This document shows, in pieces, positions 14,001 through 24,162 of a stretch of DNA of 64,000 bases. This DNA comes from Neodontobutis hainanensis. Lineage: Eukaryota > Chordata > Actinopteri > Gobiiformes > Odontobutidae. The notes beneath the pieces were generated by a model. It had not been told where the DNA came from, searched no databases, and worked only from the letters and a program-made list of their open reading frames with translations. The stretch spans positions 3,589,001 to 3,653,000 of the forward strand of contig JALDNG010000006.1 of NCBI GenBank assembly GCA_024349245.1, written 5' to 3'. Position numbers and translations under genes: made by a program. Numbering within the stretch: the stretch's first letter is position 1; every line of letters begins with the position of its first letter.

Positions 14001-14284
14001 TGCTTATTTTATCTTTGTAGCAACTGCGTAATGCTGTGAAATACTAAGGACACATGAATGCAGCATCAGCTCGAGGGGACACAGTACGTTGGTTCTCTCT
14101 CGTTCATGTAAACTCGGACATTGTTTGAACCTCATCTGTGAAGGCTTAATCAAGCTATGAGCTTATCGGAGTATGGTCTACATGTAAACGTAGTGTCAAA
14201 AATCTGTCTGAGACTGTTCTTTAATTGAGTGCACAATATTGTCCATTATATACAGTATTTTAAGTGTGATTAAGGGGTTAGAGA
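11047..14284. other. Intronic DNA; possible unnamed repeat at 12895-13200
   Basis: No exon was recognised. About 12895-13200 is less AT-rich and contains ACAAGCAATGGTCAGGTTTT and TGACATGACATGAATTTGAC-like phrases. These read like an interspersed repeat, but I cannot name it. A short AT run lies at about 13791-13810. The frames at 13310-13562 overlap on opposite strands and lack motifs. Confidence 0.3.
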
Positions 14285-14909
14285 CGAGGGAGCATGGGCG
14301 GCGCCAGACCACTTTTACCGGGGCACATGTCCTAGTATAAATCAGATGTGTGTGTAAATTAACTCTAAGAATATGTCTTTTCAATGTTCTCAGCTGCACC
14401 GTATTTTCTACATCTATCGTAACTTGAGATAGAAAAGGTATTAAAAAAGCAAACATTAGTCAAATAATAAAATACAATTACAAATAATAAATCATTATAA
14501 TTGAATCAAATTTATTTTTGCTAAATTAACAATCAATGTGACACAGTTTTTTAATAAGGAATACACAGCCTCTTATTGTTATTCTTATTCATATTAAATT
14601 CACCACCATTTAGATTAAATGATGTAGACATTTAGCGTGTGAAGTTAAAATGTTAGATCTTCTGTTAGTTTATTGCAATCTAATAACTCAAAACCTGTAG
14701 AAGGTTGAGGGAGAAATAGACTCAGAGTTTGTTATTATGTCATTTTTTATTAAATACCTCTCTGGCTAACAGAAGTTATGAACGATTAAGTTATTGTGCT
14801 GAGGTCATTTTGATAAATTAAGTAGCTGACTAAAGCTGCAACTAACAATTATTTTTTAATTGATCAATCTACTGATATTTTTTTATTAATCTTTCAATGT
14901 TTTTTTGTA

Positions 14910-15053
<144 letters not shown>

Positions 15054-15257
15054 CAATTATTCTTTATCTATTTTTTAATACATTTTTATTAAAAAACCTT
15101 CCCCCTCCACAATATTTATTGGCCTTAACAGTCTAGTCCTGGATGCTGTTATGTAGTTCTGAAGCCATCTGTGGTGAACATTCAGTCGTCTTCTCTACAC
15201 TAGTAAAAGCACCTGAGACGCTAGCATAACTCACCGAAGTTATGGAGCTTAAACTTA

Positions 15258-15413
15258 CATTGCTGTTATATCACTTAGCAAAGCTGTCGGGTGTTTCCTC
15301 TTCAAATGCTCGTGCATCACAGATATGCTGCTGTAATAGGCCAGTCCACACAGTGTGCAAACTACGGTCTTATTTGGCTTTTGTCTAAAATATTCCCACA
15401 CCTTCAATAACTT
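15258..15413 (-). pseudogene. BED-type zinc-finger exon of a hAT transposase
   Basis: The minus-strand frame of 52 codons reads KLLKVWEYFRQKPNK, then TVVCTLCGLAYYSS, then MHEHLKRKHPTALL. It has the BED finger pattern: an aromatic VWEYF start, C-x2-C (residues 19 and 22), and H-x4-H (36 and 41). BED fingers bind DNA at the N-terminus of hAT transposases. There is no stop or frameshift inside the finger. It ends in TAA after Met 52, but the overlapping GTAAGT (plus-strand 15253-15258) is a perfect splice donor. The original exon may therefore have ended there. The rest of the transposase is absent from the element. Confidence 0.72.
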
Positions 15414-15839
15414 TTAAGCTCATCTATATTGACTATTGTCTTGCATTGACTCTATTCAAGGAAAAGTAAGCTAAACAAAGGTAACATAGTATAGCAGACA
15501 CAAGCTTCAATGAGAAAATGTAAAAATATTAAAAGGGGCCTGTGCCCCAGTAAAGCTTTGTTTCTAGCTACACCCCTGCAAGGGAGTGCTTCCGGACACA
15601 GTCAAAGTTTTGGTTGGAGCACACAGTCTCTTCAAACAAGACTCTCAAGACATCACTGGAGAATATTTCTACAAATGCATGCACTATAAAGAACTGTTCA
15701 AACACAAGATCTCATTTTTTTTGTATACATATGTATATTACTGAAACAAACTTAACTCAGGGGCTAAATGTTTATTCTTATTGTGTCTGAGTGCATACAC
15801 ACACTTATGTGCAGCATGTGTATGGATCTATGTATACAT

Positions 15840-16019
15840 ATTTGGCCAGTCGCCGTCTGATCGGCTTCTCATAGCATTTATTGTCTCTCATCATTTTTAT
15901 GAGGCAGGCAGTAGCGCAAAGGGTCTTGCCTAAGGACCCCCACTGGATAGCACCCCGAGGGGGATTTGAACCTGGGTCCCCCGTGTAAAAAGTCCTGTCC
16001 TTACCAGCTAAGGCCCGGG
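15840..16019 (-). mobile_element. tRNA-derived SINE, head adjoining a LINE fragment
   Basis: On the minus strand the head starts GCCCGGGCC. It has an A-box-like TAGCTGGTAAGG (15999-16010) and a very good B box, GGTTCAAATCC (15962-15972), inside a T-arm-like GGGACCCAGGTTCAAATCCC. Next come GGGTGCTATCCAGTGGGGGT and the central motif GTCCTTAGGCAAGACCCTT, related to the motif in the SINE at 7676-8016. The tail runs to about 15840 and its exact end is unclear. It is not a functional tRNA gene: the anticodon arm does not fold convincingly. Confidence 0.6.
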
Positions 16020-17170
16020 CAATGAAAGGCATGGGCAGCTACACCCTGCCAGCGATCAGATACCTTGTGTGAATAATAAGGTGGCCAAAGGAAGAGATGC
16101 AGACCACAGATGTTAAGACACGAAAGCTCGTCACCATGCATGGAGGGTTCCATCCCAAATCCAGCACCCTGAGTCTGTACGCTAGCCGTAAGGAAGGCGG
16201 CCGTGGAGTAGTGAGTGTGAGAGCCACTATCCAGGATGAAACATCCTGGATAGTGGCTCACACTCACTACTCCACTATCCAGGATGTTTCATCCTGGATA
16301 GTGGCTCTCACTATCCAGGATGAAACTATCCAGGATGAAACATCCAAGATCCACAAGTACATCAAAGATAAGTCCCCAACAGATGACGAGCTCAGTGAAT
16401 GTCTCGGGCAATGGGGAACAGAGGAAGAGGAGCTGGAGGAGGGACCATCATGGGAGGACAAACTCCTACATGGGATGTGCCACCGGAACATAACTGAAGT
16501 GGCTGATATCAAGAAATCCTACCAATGGCTAGAACGGGCCAGACTGACAGACAGCATAGAGGCACTCATCATGGCTGCACAGGAACAAGCCCTGAGCACC
16601 AGAGCAATAGAGGCCCAGATCTACCACACCAGACAAGACCCAAGGTGTAGGCTGTGCAAACAGGCCCCTGAGACAATCCAACACTTAACTGCAGGGTGTA
16701 AGATGCTGGCAGGGAAAGCATACATGGAACGTCATAACCAAGTGGCTGGCATAGTGTACAGGAACATCTGCATGGAGTACGGACTGGAAACCCCGAGGTC
16801 AAAGTGGGAAACACCTCCAAAGGTGGTAGAGAATGATCGAGCCAAGATCCTTTGGGACTTCCAGATTCAGACTGACAGAATGGTAATGGCAAACCAACCA
16901 GACATCGTGGTGGTGGACAAAACTGGTTGTTTTGGACAAACAGCAGAGGAAAGCCGTTGTGGTTGATGTGGCAATACCAAGTGATTGCAACATCAGGAAA
17001 AAGAAACATGAGAAACTAGAGAAATACCAAGGGCTCAGAGAAGAGCTGGAAAAGGCTTGGAAGTTGAAAGCGACAGTGTTGCCCGTGGTAATCGGAGCAG
17101 TGACCCCCAAACTGGAAGAGTGACTACAGCAGATCCCTGGAAGAACACCAGACATCTCGGTCCAGAAAAG
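16020..17170 (+). pseudogene. 3' fragment of an RLE-type non-LTR retrotransposon (R2/R4/NeSL group)
   Basis: The fragment carries the C-terminal part of the single long frame of a LINE that uses a restriction-like endonuclease. It begins GSYTLPAIRY, hits an in-frame TGA at 16070-16072, then reads IIRWPKEEMQTTDVKTRKL and MHGGFHPKSSTLSLY. The diagnostic C-x2-C-x8-H-x4-C finger (CRLCKQAPETIQHLTAGC) follows, then the endonuclease motifs PDIVVVDK, VVVDVAIPSD and KLEKYQ. The frame shifts at about 16920-16940, where GGACAAA is duplicated. The second frame stops at TGA 17121, where relatives have Trp (EWLQQIPG), and readable homology ends near 17167. The reverse transcriptase core is absent, so the copy is 5'-truncated. 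About 16205-16345 carries an inserted nest of palindromes. The copy is dead. Confidence 0.85.
16205..16345. repeat. Nested palindromes and short tandem copies within the LINE frame
   Basis: Arm 16205-16238 (GGAGTAGTGAGTGTGAG, AG, CCACTATCCAGGATG) pairs perfectly with 16242-16273 around the loop AAA, except for a 2-base AG bulge. Immediately after, CCACTATCCAGGATG (16272-16286) pairs perfectly with 16290-16304 around the loop TTT. Two further direct copies of the CTATCCAGGATGAAA unit follow to about 16345. All units derive from the LINE's own codons for TIQDET, and the reading frame stays open through them. Confidence 0.93.
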
Positions 17171-17390
17171 AAATGTATTTATTTATTTTAAGTTTAGGTG
17201 TATACAAAGGTATGAAAGAAAGAATGTGAAAAATTGTTGTCTTTGTAAATAACTGGTGGACAAGGGGGTAGGTGATAATAAGTTTTTCACTTCTTCCTAC
17301 TCCTTTTTGAGCATTGTATTACAATGTATTACTTAATATGTCACTTCTCATTGGTTGCTCAAAATAAATCAATGGAAAAGAAGTAAAAGC
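17171..17390 (+). repeat. Probable 3' UTR/tail of a LINE
   Basis: After the coding homology ends there is a TATTTATTTATTT run. Then comes CACTTCTTCCTACTCCTTTT followed by GAGCATTGTATT, and finally CTCAAAATAAATCAATGG. I know this pattern as a common tail of fish retrotransposon copies. It is contiguous with the LINE fragment, but the join to it is imperfect and it could belong to another element. Confidence 0.35.
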
Positions 17391-19925
17391 CAAGTATTTA
17401 CTGTTTACTCCCACTCAAAGTCTGCATGTTTGTGCAGTAAAACAACTCACTGTAACTAAAGTGTGAGGAAGCAGAGGGTCATCTGTGTTAGAGTGTGGGT
17501 AATAATGCATCTGTGTGTGTGTCACTCAGCACGTCGCCGTGTGGTTGCTCGCAGTGGCAGATTTGTCAACCGTAGTGTGAAGTGATGGCTGCCATCTGAT
17601 AATAAACACAAGAACCCGTGGAGCATGACTGAGTACTCTCACATTTTATTTCATAGTTGCAATGGTGGCTAGCACTAATTTACCACAATCTCCACACTAT
17701 GTCTTTCTCAGCAGCGGGAGTGTTTAAAGGACTCCCTGGCAAACTCACACCCCTGTCAATAGTTTTGGTGAGCTTCTTTTACTCTTCTTTGCACTTGATT
17801 CACTTTGATGTTTTTTAAACAAATTACATTTCTTTTCAGTAAACTTTGTTTTACTATGCTCAGCAAAAATATTAAGCTACATTTAGCACCACGGTCCATT
17901 TCAATTGCACTGATATTGTGATCATGTTCTGTTGAGAACAAGATTGTAATGGGGCATAAATGAAACTAAACCTTTGATAAAAATCCAGCGTCTGGCTCAT
18001 CTATTCAGTTTAACTGCATTGGCAAAAGTATCATCTTATAAACTCGCCAAAAAGTCCTCCCTTTTATAACGACAAATTAAATGTGGCTTAAAGGCCATAT
18101 TAAATCTGCATTACTATAAATAAAGTGCTGTTTCACAAAGCCCCAACTGTTCCACTTTCCTGGCCCAGGATTAAGACCAGGTTGGAGGATTATAGATTTA
18201 AACATAATGTTATGTCACTGTTTTCCTGCATAATAGGTGTATTTTTAAGAAAGTTCCCATCATCAGTATTGTTATTCTTTCATAGATGATTAAATAACCT
18301 AATGGATGTGGTCTTTCTACCTGGTATGCCCTGCATGCATGTGATTCCTGGCTCAGACAGCAGTAGATCTTCCAGGCCTGTTGTCAAGAGCTTTGGGATT
18401 TCTACTCTTGAGCTGAGCCAGGCTGAAGGTGTTGGCACTGGGAGGAAGTGTTGACTTTCCCCAGTGGATTGCAAGCCTTCAAGTCCTTTTAGCTCGCTGA
18501 GAGGGCTGGCTGGCCCTCAGTCTATTCTCAGTCCCCTGTCTATACTGTGGCAGGCCGTAGCACACACTTGTAAACCAACAGGGAGGAACTGCACCACCTC
18601 AAGGTGAAACTATACACATAAAACATAAACAAATTAGTCCCGGGTATTAATCATCTGGATTAATGAATTAAACATGCCCACAATATGCAGACACCATGCT
18701 TTTTCGGAACACACACATTATTATTGGTTCTTAAGAGGTAATGGTGAAAAACAAAGCAAAAAATATTACATAGTTCAGTTACAGTATATTTAGTTTTTAG
18801 TTTTATAATCCTATACCAATGAGACAAAGCAATCCTCCCCAAGACGTCCTGAGAGCATTTTCCAGGGACCAATGAAATGTTACCTAAGCCTTCAAAGATT
18901 GTATTTTCAATGTATGGATATCCACTGCCATATGCACTTCTCCTGTTTTGTTTTTTTATAATGAACTTAGGTGTTTCTTTATTATTTTTTTCTGGCTCAG
19001 AGATTCTGCTAATTTATCTCTTTATTTCTATTTGTCTTGACTACAAAGGCCGTATGTATCCCATAGTTCCCTCAGACCTTGGTCTGACTTGCCAGGCAAA
19101 TGCCTAACCAGCATAAACCAGTCCTGCCCATATTTTCAACAGTCTATGTTGATGTCTGGCACAAAGCACAGATGCACTCCTCTAATGTGTTTCTCCACTT
19201 TGTTCAGATAATGTCGTGAAGGAAAGAAGGGTTATTTCAATGCATGTATGCCTTTTCAAAGGAAAGGAAATGTTTGGTGTTTGGCTATTACTGTTCACTG
19301 CTTACTGAATAAGAGGGACAAAACTCTTTCTTTTCCCTTTGGCAAGGCTAATATAGTACCATAAGTATCTACTTCTGGACAGAAGTGGTTGCACAGAAGA
19401 TGCTCTCTATAATAGGCTATTTCCTGCCTTTTTAACTAATGTTTTTCATTCATAATAGAATTTCATCCTCATTCAATCAAATAAAATCTGTTACTGGGAA
19501 TAGTGGTGAACCCTAAAGTCATTTTGGATTTGGATTTGCCACAGGTAAAAACGAATATCAGGCCTTCTAAGTACACTATTCCTTATGCTTTTGACCGTGT
19601 TTGAATGCGGTCAAAAGCAGCTTCTTTTTAGCTTGTAATTGTAGGTGGAAAGGAAAACAAGGAAAATGGTGGAATGGCTTCTCTATTATGTACAGTATGT
19701 ACAGTATGTACAGTATGAATTCTACCAGTTTAGCCACAAAGGCGCATTCACAAACATAACTTCAATTTTAGTATGCAAGAATGGTCTCCAAGAATTGGAG
19801 TGTGCTGTAATTACATTTATATTTCAAATTAACAACTTAATGTTGTGCTTGACCTTCACGTTCCTCTCCAAAACCATTTTGGCCTTTGATTGCCAGACTG
19901 AGCTAAATATTCATATATTAAAATC
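17391..19925. other. Intronic DNA, nothing recognised apart from a hairpin
   Basis: No exon or mobile element recognised. A 9-base unit (TGTACAGTA) is repeated three times near 19687-19717. A perfect 11-base hairpin is listed separately. Confidence 0.4.
19587..19618. repeat. Perfect 11-bp inverted repeat
   Basis: GCTTTTGACCG (19587-19597) and CGGTCAAAAGC (19608-19618) are exact reverse complements separated by 10 bases. Function unknown. Confidence 0.9.
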
Positions 19926-19927
19926 TA

Positions 19928-20739
19928 CAGTTGTGCTCATAGGTTTACAGACGCCTGGCAGAATTTTTCTGGACATTTTTCAATAAAGAGAATATGAATG
20001 ACAACACAAAAAACGTTCTTTCACTTATAGTGGTCGGGTCAAGGTATTTATTGTCAAAAAAAATTGATAACTTTTTTAAATCATAATGACAACTAAAAAA
20101 AACTACCTAAATGATCCTGATTAAAAGTTATACTCTGGTGATTTTGGACTGATAACATGCACAGAAGTTTACACAACAGTTTGATTGGCAACTAAAAGTA
20201 AGAAGGAGTCAGCAAGGCCTCTGATGAAAGGCAGACCATTCCTGCTCTGAAACATGTTGGTGGAATCCTGATGTTTTGTGTATGTGTGAACTATAAAGGC
20301 ACAGGAAAATTGATGGCAAGATGAATGCTGAATGTTATTTTATGATAACATGCAGTAAGTACTTGGATGTTCCAGCATGACAACAATCCAACGCACAAGG
20401 CCTGTCATTGGCTACAGCAGCATAAAGTGAATGTTCTGGTCTCCTGGCCTCAATATCATTGAGCAACTCTTGGGAGATCTCAAATGTGCACTTCATGCAA
20501 GACCGACCAAGAATTAACTGGAACTGGAAACTTTACCATTTGAGAAAATAAAGAGCTTCATCCACAAATCCCACAAAAGACTTTAAGCTAAGCTTTAAGT
20601 AAACACAATTGTTTAAAAATAAATGGCTTCATCCAACCACTAACTATGAATGAAAGAAAGGTTTTTGTTATCTTTCATATTCTCTGAAAAATGGGAAATT
20701 ACAAATTCTGCCAGACTATGTTACTTATGAGCACAACTG
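19928..20739 (+). mobile_element. Internally deleted Tc1/mariner transposon
   Basis: The left end CAGTTGTGCTCATAGGTTTA continues CAGACGCCTGGCAGAATTT. It pairs with the right end, whose reverse complement is CAGTTGTGCTCATAAGTAAC then ATAGTCTGGCAGAATTTGT. TA dinucleotides flank both sides (19926-19927, 20740-20741), the Tc1 target duplication. At 812 bases it is about half the usual length. Part of the transposase C-terminus is readable on the plus strand with shifts. FQHDNNPTHKA is the catalytic Asp motif with its D, SPGLNIIEQLLGDLK corresponds to SPDLNPIEhLWxDLK, and HARPTKN follows. It has stops and lost residues and is not active. Confidence 0.88.
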
Positions 20740-20741
20740 TA

Positions 20742-23592
20742 TTTAGGAAGAGCCAGTGTTGCTGTTTACTATCTATGCAATTATTTTCAACCCAGAGTGT
20801 TGTTCTACTACACAGTTTAACTTTGGCTAGTTTTCCCCATTGTCTAATCTAAACAATGCACAGATTTGAAAAAGACTGTCTCATGTGCATCCGTCTATAA
20901 ATAGGCATCAGCCATTGTAATCATTAGGCTACTGGTCAGTGAATCTGCAACCATCACTAACCTTCTTTTAATAAGCACTGTGACTTCAGTTGATTGTTAA
21001 CCCAGCTTTGACATTTCTTAGCGCTGGCGTCATTCTGACACCAGTTATGTTTTCAGCTATTTGTCTTAGGTCTTTTTGGAAGTAACATGGCTCCAGCAGT
21101 TACTTTGAGATTTATACATAATGTGCTGAAGTTATATCTACAGCTCAACAGTCTATTTGATCTTGTGTTTTTGTTTAGCTGGCTGTAAGAGAGTCGCTCG
21201 AGACATCATCTACTGCTACTGCTGTGAAACTAATTCCAGAGGTTAAGGATGTAGAATTTTTTTTAAGACATTTAAAATGTGTGTCTTTGATGATCCAAGG
21301 CAAATTATGCCTAGCAAAGAAATATCTCAAAATGTCCTCAGCCGAATCAAATTCACCCTCTTTCTTCATGGTAACACCAATCATTTTTTGCAATGCTAAT
21401 GGATTGTTAATGGTTTATAGTCTTTTCTTTATTTTTTTATATATTCTGTACTCTGATATACCATGCACCCAGAATAATATTCTCTTTTATGTCCAGTTGT
21501 CATTTAATTTATATTCAAGTGAAACTCCCTCCATGTAAACTATTGTACTATATTGTAAGGCCTTTAAGAAACAAATAAACATTGTGTGATGTTTTGGAGA
21601 GCCATGATTAGAAACTCAGTGGTATTTCCTACTAAAGTGCAAGAATAAGTGTCTGAAGACAGTGAAGTCAGGGCATCTGAAAGAAGATCCATGGATGTAT
21701 GGACAATAGATCATAGTAGTGTTATGTGAAGTTATAGCTACCAGTCAACAGAGGAAATAAGGACGACTTCAGATCTATAATATTGTTAAGTTCTTACATG
21801 TGCAAAACACTGGTGCACTCAAAATATTTCGTCTTAACAGCTCATCACATATTTGCACCCATATAGTGTTTTGCCCAGAGCTATAGACACACATTTATTG
21901 ACTCTGGTTGAGTGTCAGTGTGATTGAGAAATGGCGACAGACTGGCCTTGAGATCGTCCTTACAAGCAAAGATTTACAGAACCTGTTACTGGGAGAGTTT
22001 AAACATACAAAAGGTGAGGTTGAAAGATTTGTGATGTGACTGTAACCAGCATGAGGAGAGTAAATGTCTATAAAACACTGTGTCAAGATGACCCACAAAT
22101 TCATTACACCTTACTATAAAGGTAATTTTCTGTGGAGGTGTCTCTGTCCACACCTCTTCATTTAGTATCCAAACAGTTTGCGCTGGTCATAAGTTAATGT
22201 AGAGTAAGAAGATTTGACCGAGAATACACTTCAAATGGTTTTGTCTTGCTCCCTTTTCCGGCTTTTACCTAGAGTTCTATTATGTGAGGCAATTCAGGTC
22301 TTGCCAACAGTTGTTCTGATTTGTTATGCTGCGTCAACAGGAGAGAGTTGATTAAATTGGTAACTGCACAGGGTGGGCTTAGATACATAGACCTTGCAGG
22401 TAGTCAATAAAGACTGGAGGATCTGAAAGACGGGATGTTTTCGTATCACTTCCACCATTTAATTTTGAATTTTGTTTTGTGGGGTTTAATGTATCAATGC
22501 ATTAACATATAATCCCCTCCCTATCTGTGCTTCCTAAAACCCAACCCAATGAGCTTGTTGCAATATGCAGATTGAGGCCGACAGTCAGTTGAACCAAACC
22601 TTGTGATGCATTAAATGAGGGCATCAAGCACTGTTAGGCAGCAGTGTTCACAGGTAAGGCAGCAACACATTCCTCCTAATAGAATTACACTCCCTCTGTT
22701 GCTGTTTAAATTTGTTCTCTGTTGATAATTTTCCCAAGCAGAGAGCTCAACCGTTAAACTTATATAACCACAGCAGGTGTTTAGAAAATGTATGCTGTCT
22801 ATATTTCCTAAAATTGTTTTGCTCAGGCCGGCCATGCCAAATTGTCACAACCCTCAGAGTAGGAAGCTTGTAAATGTGAACGGAAAAACAAATCAAATTT
22901 GAATTCAACACCAGTGCATTGTGTGAGCTTCATGCTTAATTACCAGGAGAAATGGATAAAAAGTTTTTGTTTGTTAATGGTTGTTTAATCATAGGCAGTA
23001 AGTGTATAACATAATATGGATGATTGAAGACGAAGAGAGGAACAGGGAAATGGAAGCAAAATAAGATTGTCAGTCATAGCTACAAATGTAAACTATTTGC
23101 TTAAAAAAGAATGGAAGACACACAAATAAAGAAAAATCAATTAAGCATAGAGGTATACAGAGACATGTATGAGTGTGTGTCGACCACATACAGTATTTTA
23201 CTATTTTACTGCATTGGCTCATAAAAAGTCATCCTCTAAATGTTTGTTGAGCTGCACAATTAACGTAATACCTCAAAGCATGTCAAGAAATAGTTTGAAA
23301 CCCTCTAACAATCTAACCCTTGGCAAGTACTATTAGCCATATGTAAACAGCATAAAATGGAAACTATTAAATAATTCCACATTTTTAACTGTACCTGCCT
23401 TGTTCTAATGATAAACAAATAAACAGTTCGGTCAGGCCGAGCTCTGTTTGAATGGCTCTGGAGAACAATGAAAGTAATTTATGCAGCACATTCCTGCTAT
23501 GCGCTTTAGCTCCCCCTCATCAACAATGCTTTTCTTAACAGCGCATATTAAAAATGGATTTAGTTCCTTTCAAGTTGACTTCTTTGTGCTTT

Positions 23593-23594
<2 letters not shown>
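20742..23594. other. Intronic DNA, nothing recognised
   Basis: The region contains opposite-strand overlapping frames at 21175-21538 with no identifiable domain. The plus-strand one follows a TTTTTGTTTAG that could serve as an acceptor, but its C-terminal half is hydrophobic AT-rich translation. No repeat termini seen. Confidence 0.35.

Positions 23595-23644
<50 letters not shown>
23595..23644. repeat. (CA)25 microsatellite
   Basis: Fifty uninterrupted bases of CA, ending about 310 bases before the acceptor of the ALK-like exon. It is likely length-polymorphic. The open frames through it (THTHTH and CVCVCV) are artefacts. Confidence 0.98.
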
Positions 23645-23645
<1 letters not shown>

Positions 23646-23957
23646 CTTCCCGCTTCTGATGAACTTCCTGCTTGAATGAGCGCAATAGGTTTGAAAGGGA
23701 AATGGGACTTCATATCAAAGTGAGGAAAAAAGTAGGCTTTGATTTTCATGCTACCTTTTTTCTTATGCAAGACATGTCAATGAGATGCTTTTTATCGCAC
23801 AGCTTCAGTTCATGCATTTTCATCAAGTGGTGCTCTCTGCCATTGTCCCTTAACTTCAAAACTTCAATGCTGCCATATGACTGTATGTGCACACCATGTT
23901 CACTGTAATAATTTGGATGTTTGTATGTGCTACAGTACAGAGTGTTTGTCTCTTCAG

Positions 23958-24162
23958 GTCAGTTCCTGTGGGTGAACAGTTCAGCGTTCGGCGGCCTGTG
24001 GGTCATCAGTCCTTGGCTGTGGGCAGGCCAGGGACAGTGCAGCCTGGACATGGCTATGTTCCTTCACCCCCGACAGACTGGCCAGTACACTATACGGCTC
24101 ATTGAGAGAGACAAACCACCACTGCTGCTCTTCTCCACTGACACGCTGCCACACATCACAGG
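23958..24162 (+). CDS. alk: Exon of ALK/LTK-family receptor tyrosine kinase (MAM domain 1)
   Basis: This is an internal exon of 205 bases: 2 bases completing a codon, 67 whole codons and 2 bases of the next codon. A pyrimidine-rich acceptor ending TCTCTTCAG precedes it and the donor GTAAGC follows. The translation begins GQFLWVNSSAF and runs through SPWLW, GQCSLDM and HPRQTGQYTIRLIE to LPHIT. Recalled human ALK has the same order: GSFLLLNTSAD, ILSPWM, EHCTLAV, QPSGRYIAQL. The N-glycosylation sequon (NSS/NTS), the SPW motif, the lone Cys and the G-Q/R-Y motif all align. Human ALK exon 4 is about 202 bases with the same entry and exit phases, from memory. ALK is a cell-surface receptor whose extracellular part holds two MAM domains, an LDLa repeat and a glycine-rich ligand-binding region ahead of a cytoplasmic kinase. 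Only part of MAM 1 is here. Fish LTK also has MAM domains, so alk versus ltk is not settled. The very large flanking introns favour alk. Confidence 0.8.

Noticed and set aside
15962..16010. Possible tRNA gene (good A and B boxes)
   Set aside because: The anticodon arm and cloverleaf do not form well, and the sequence continues into a SINE body.
21175..21538. Possible exon after TTTTTGTTTAG, and a minus-strand 72-codon frame
   Set aside because: Neither frame shows a known motif or a matching donor, and the two strands overlap.
23481..23770. Open frames on both strands with THTHTH and CVCVCV runs
   Set aside because: Artefacts of the (CA)25 repeat; no splice or domain evidence.
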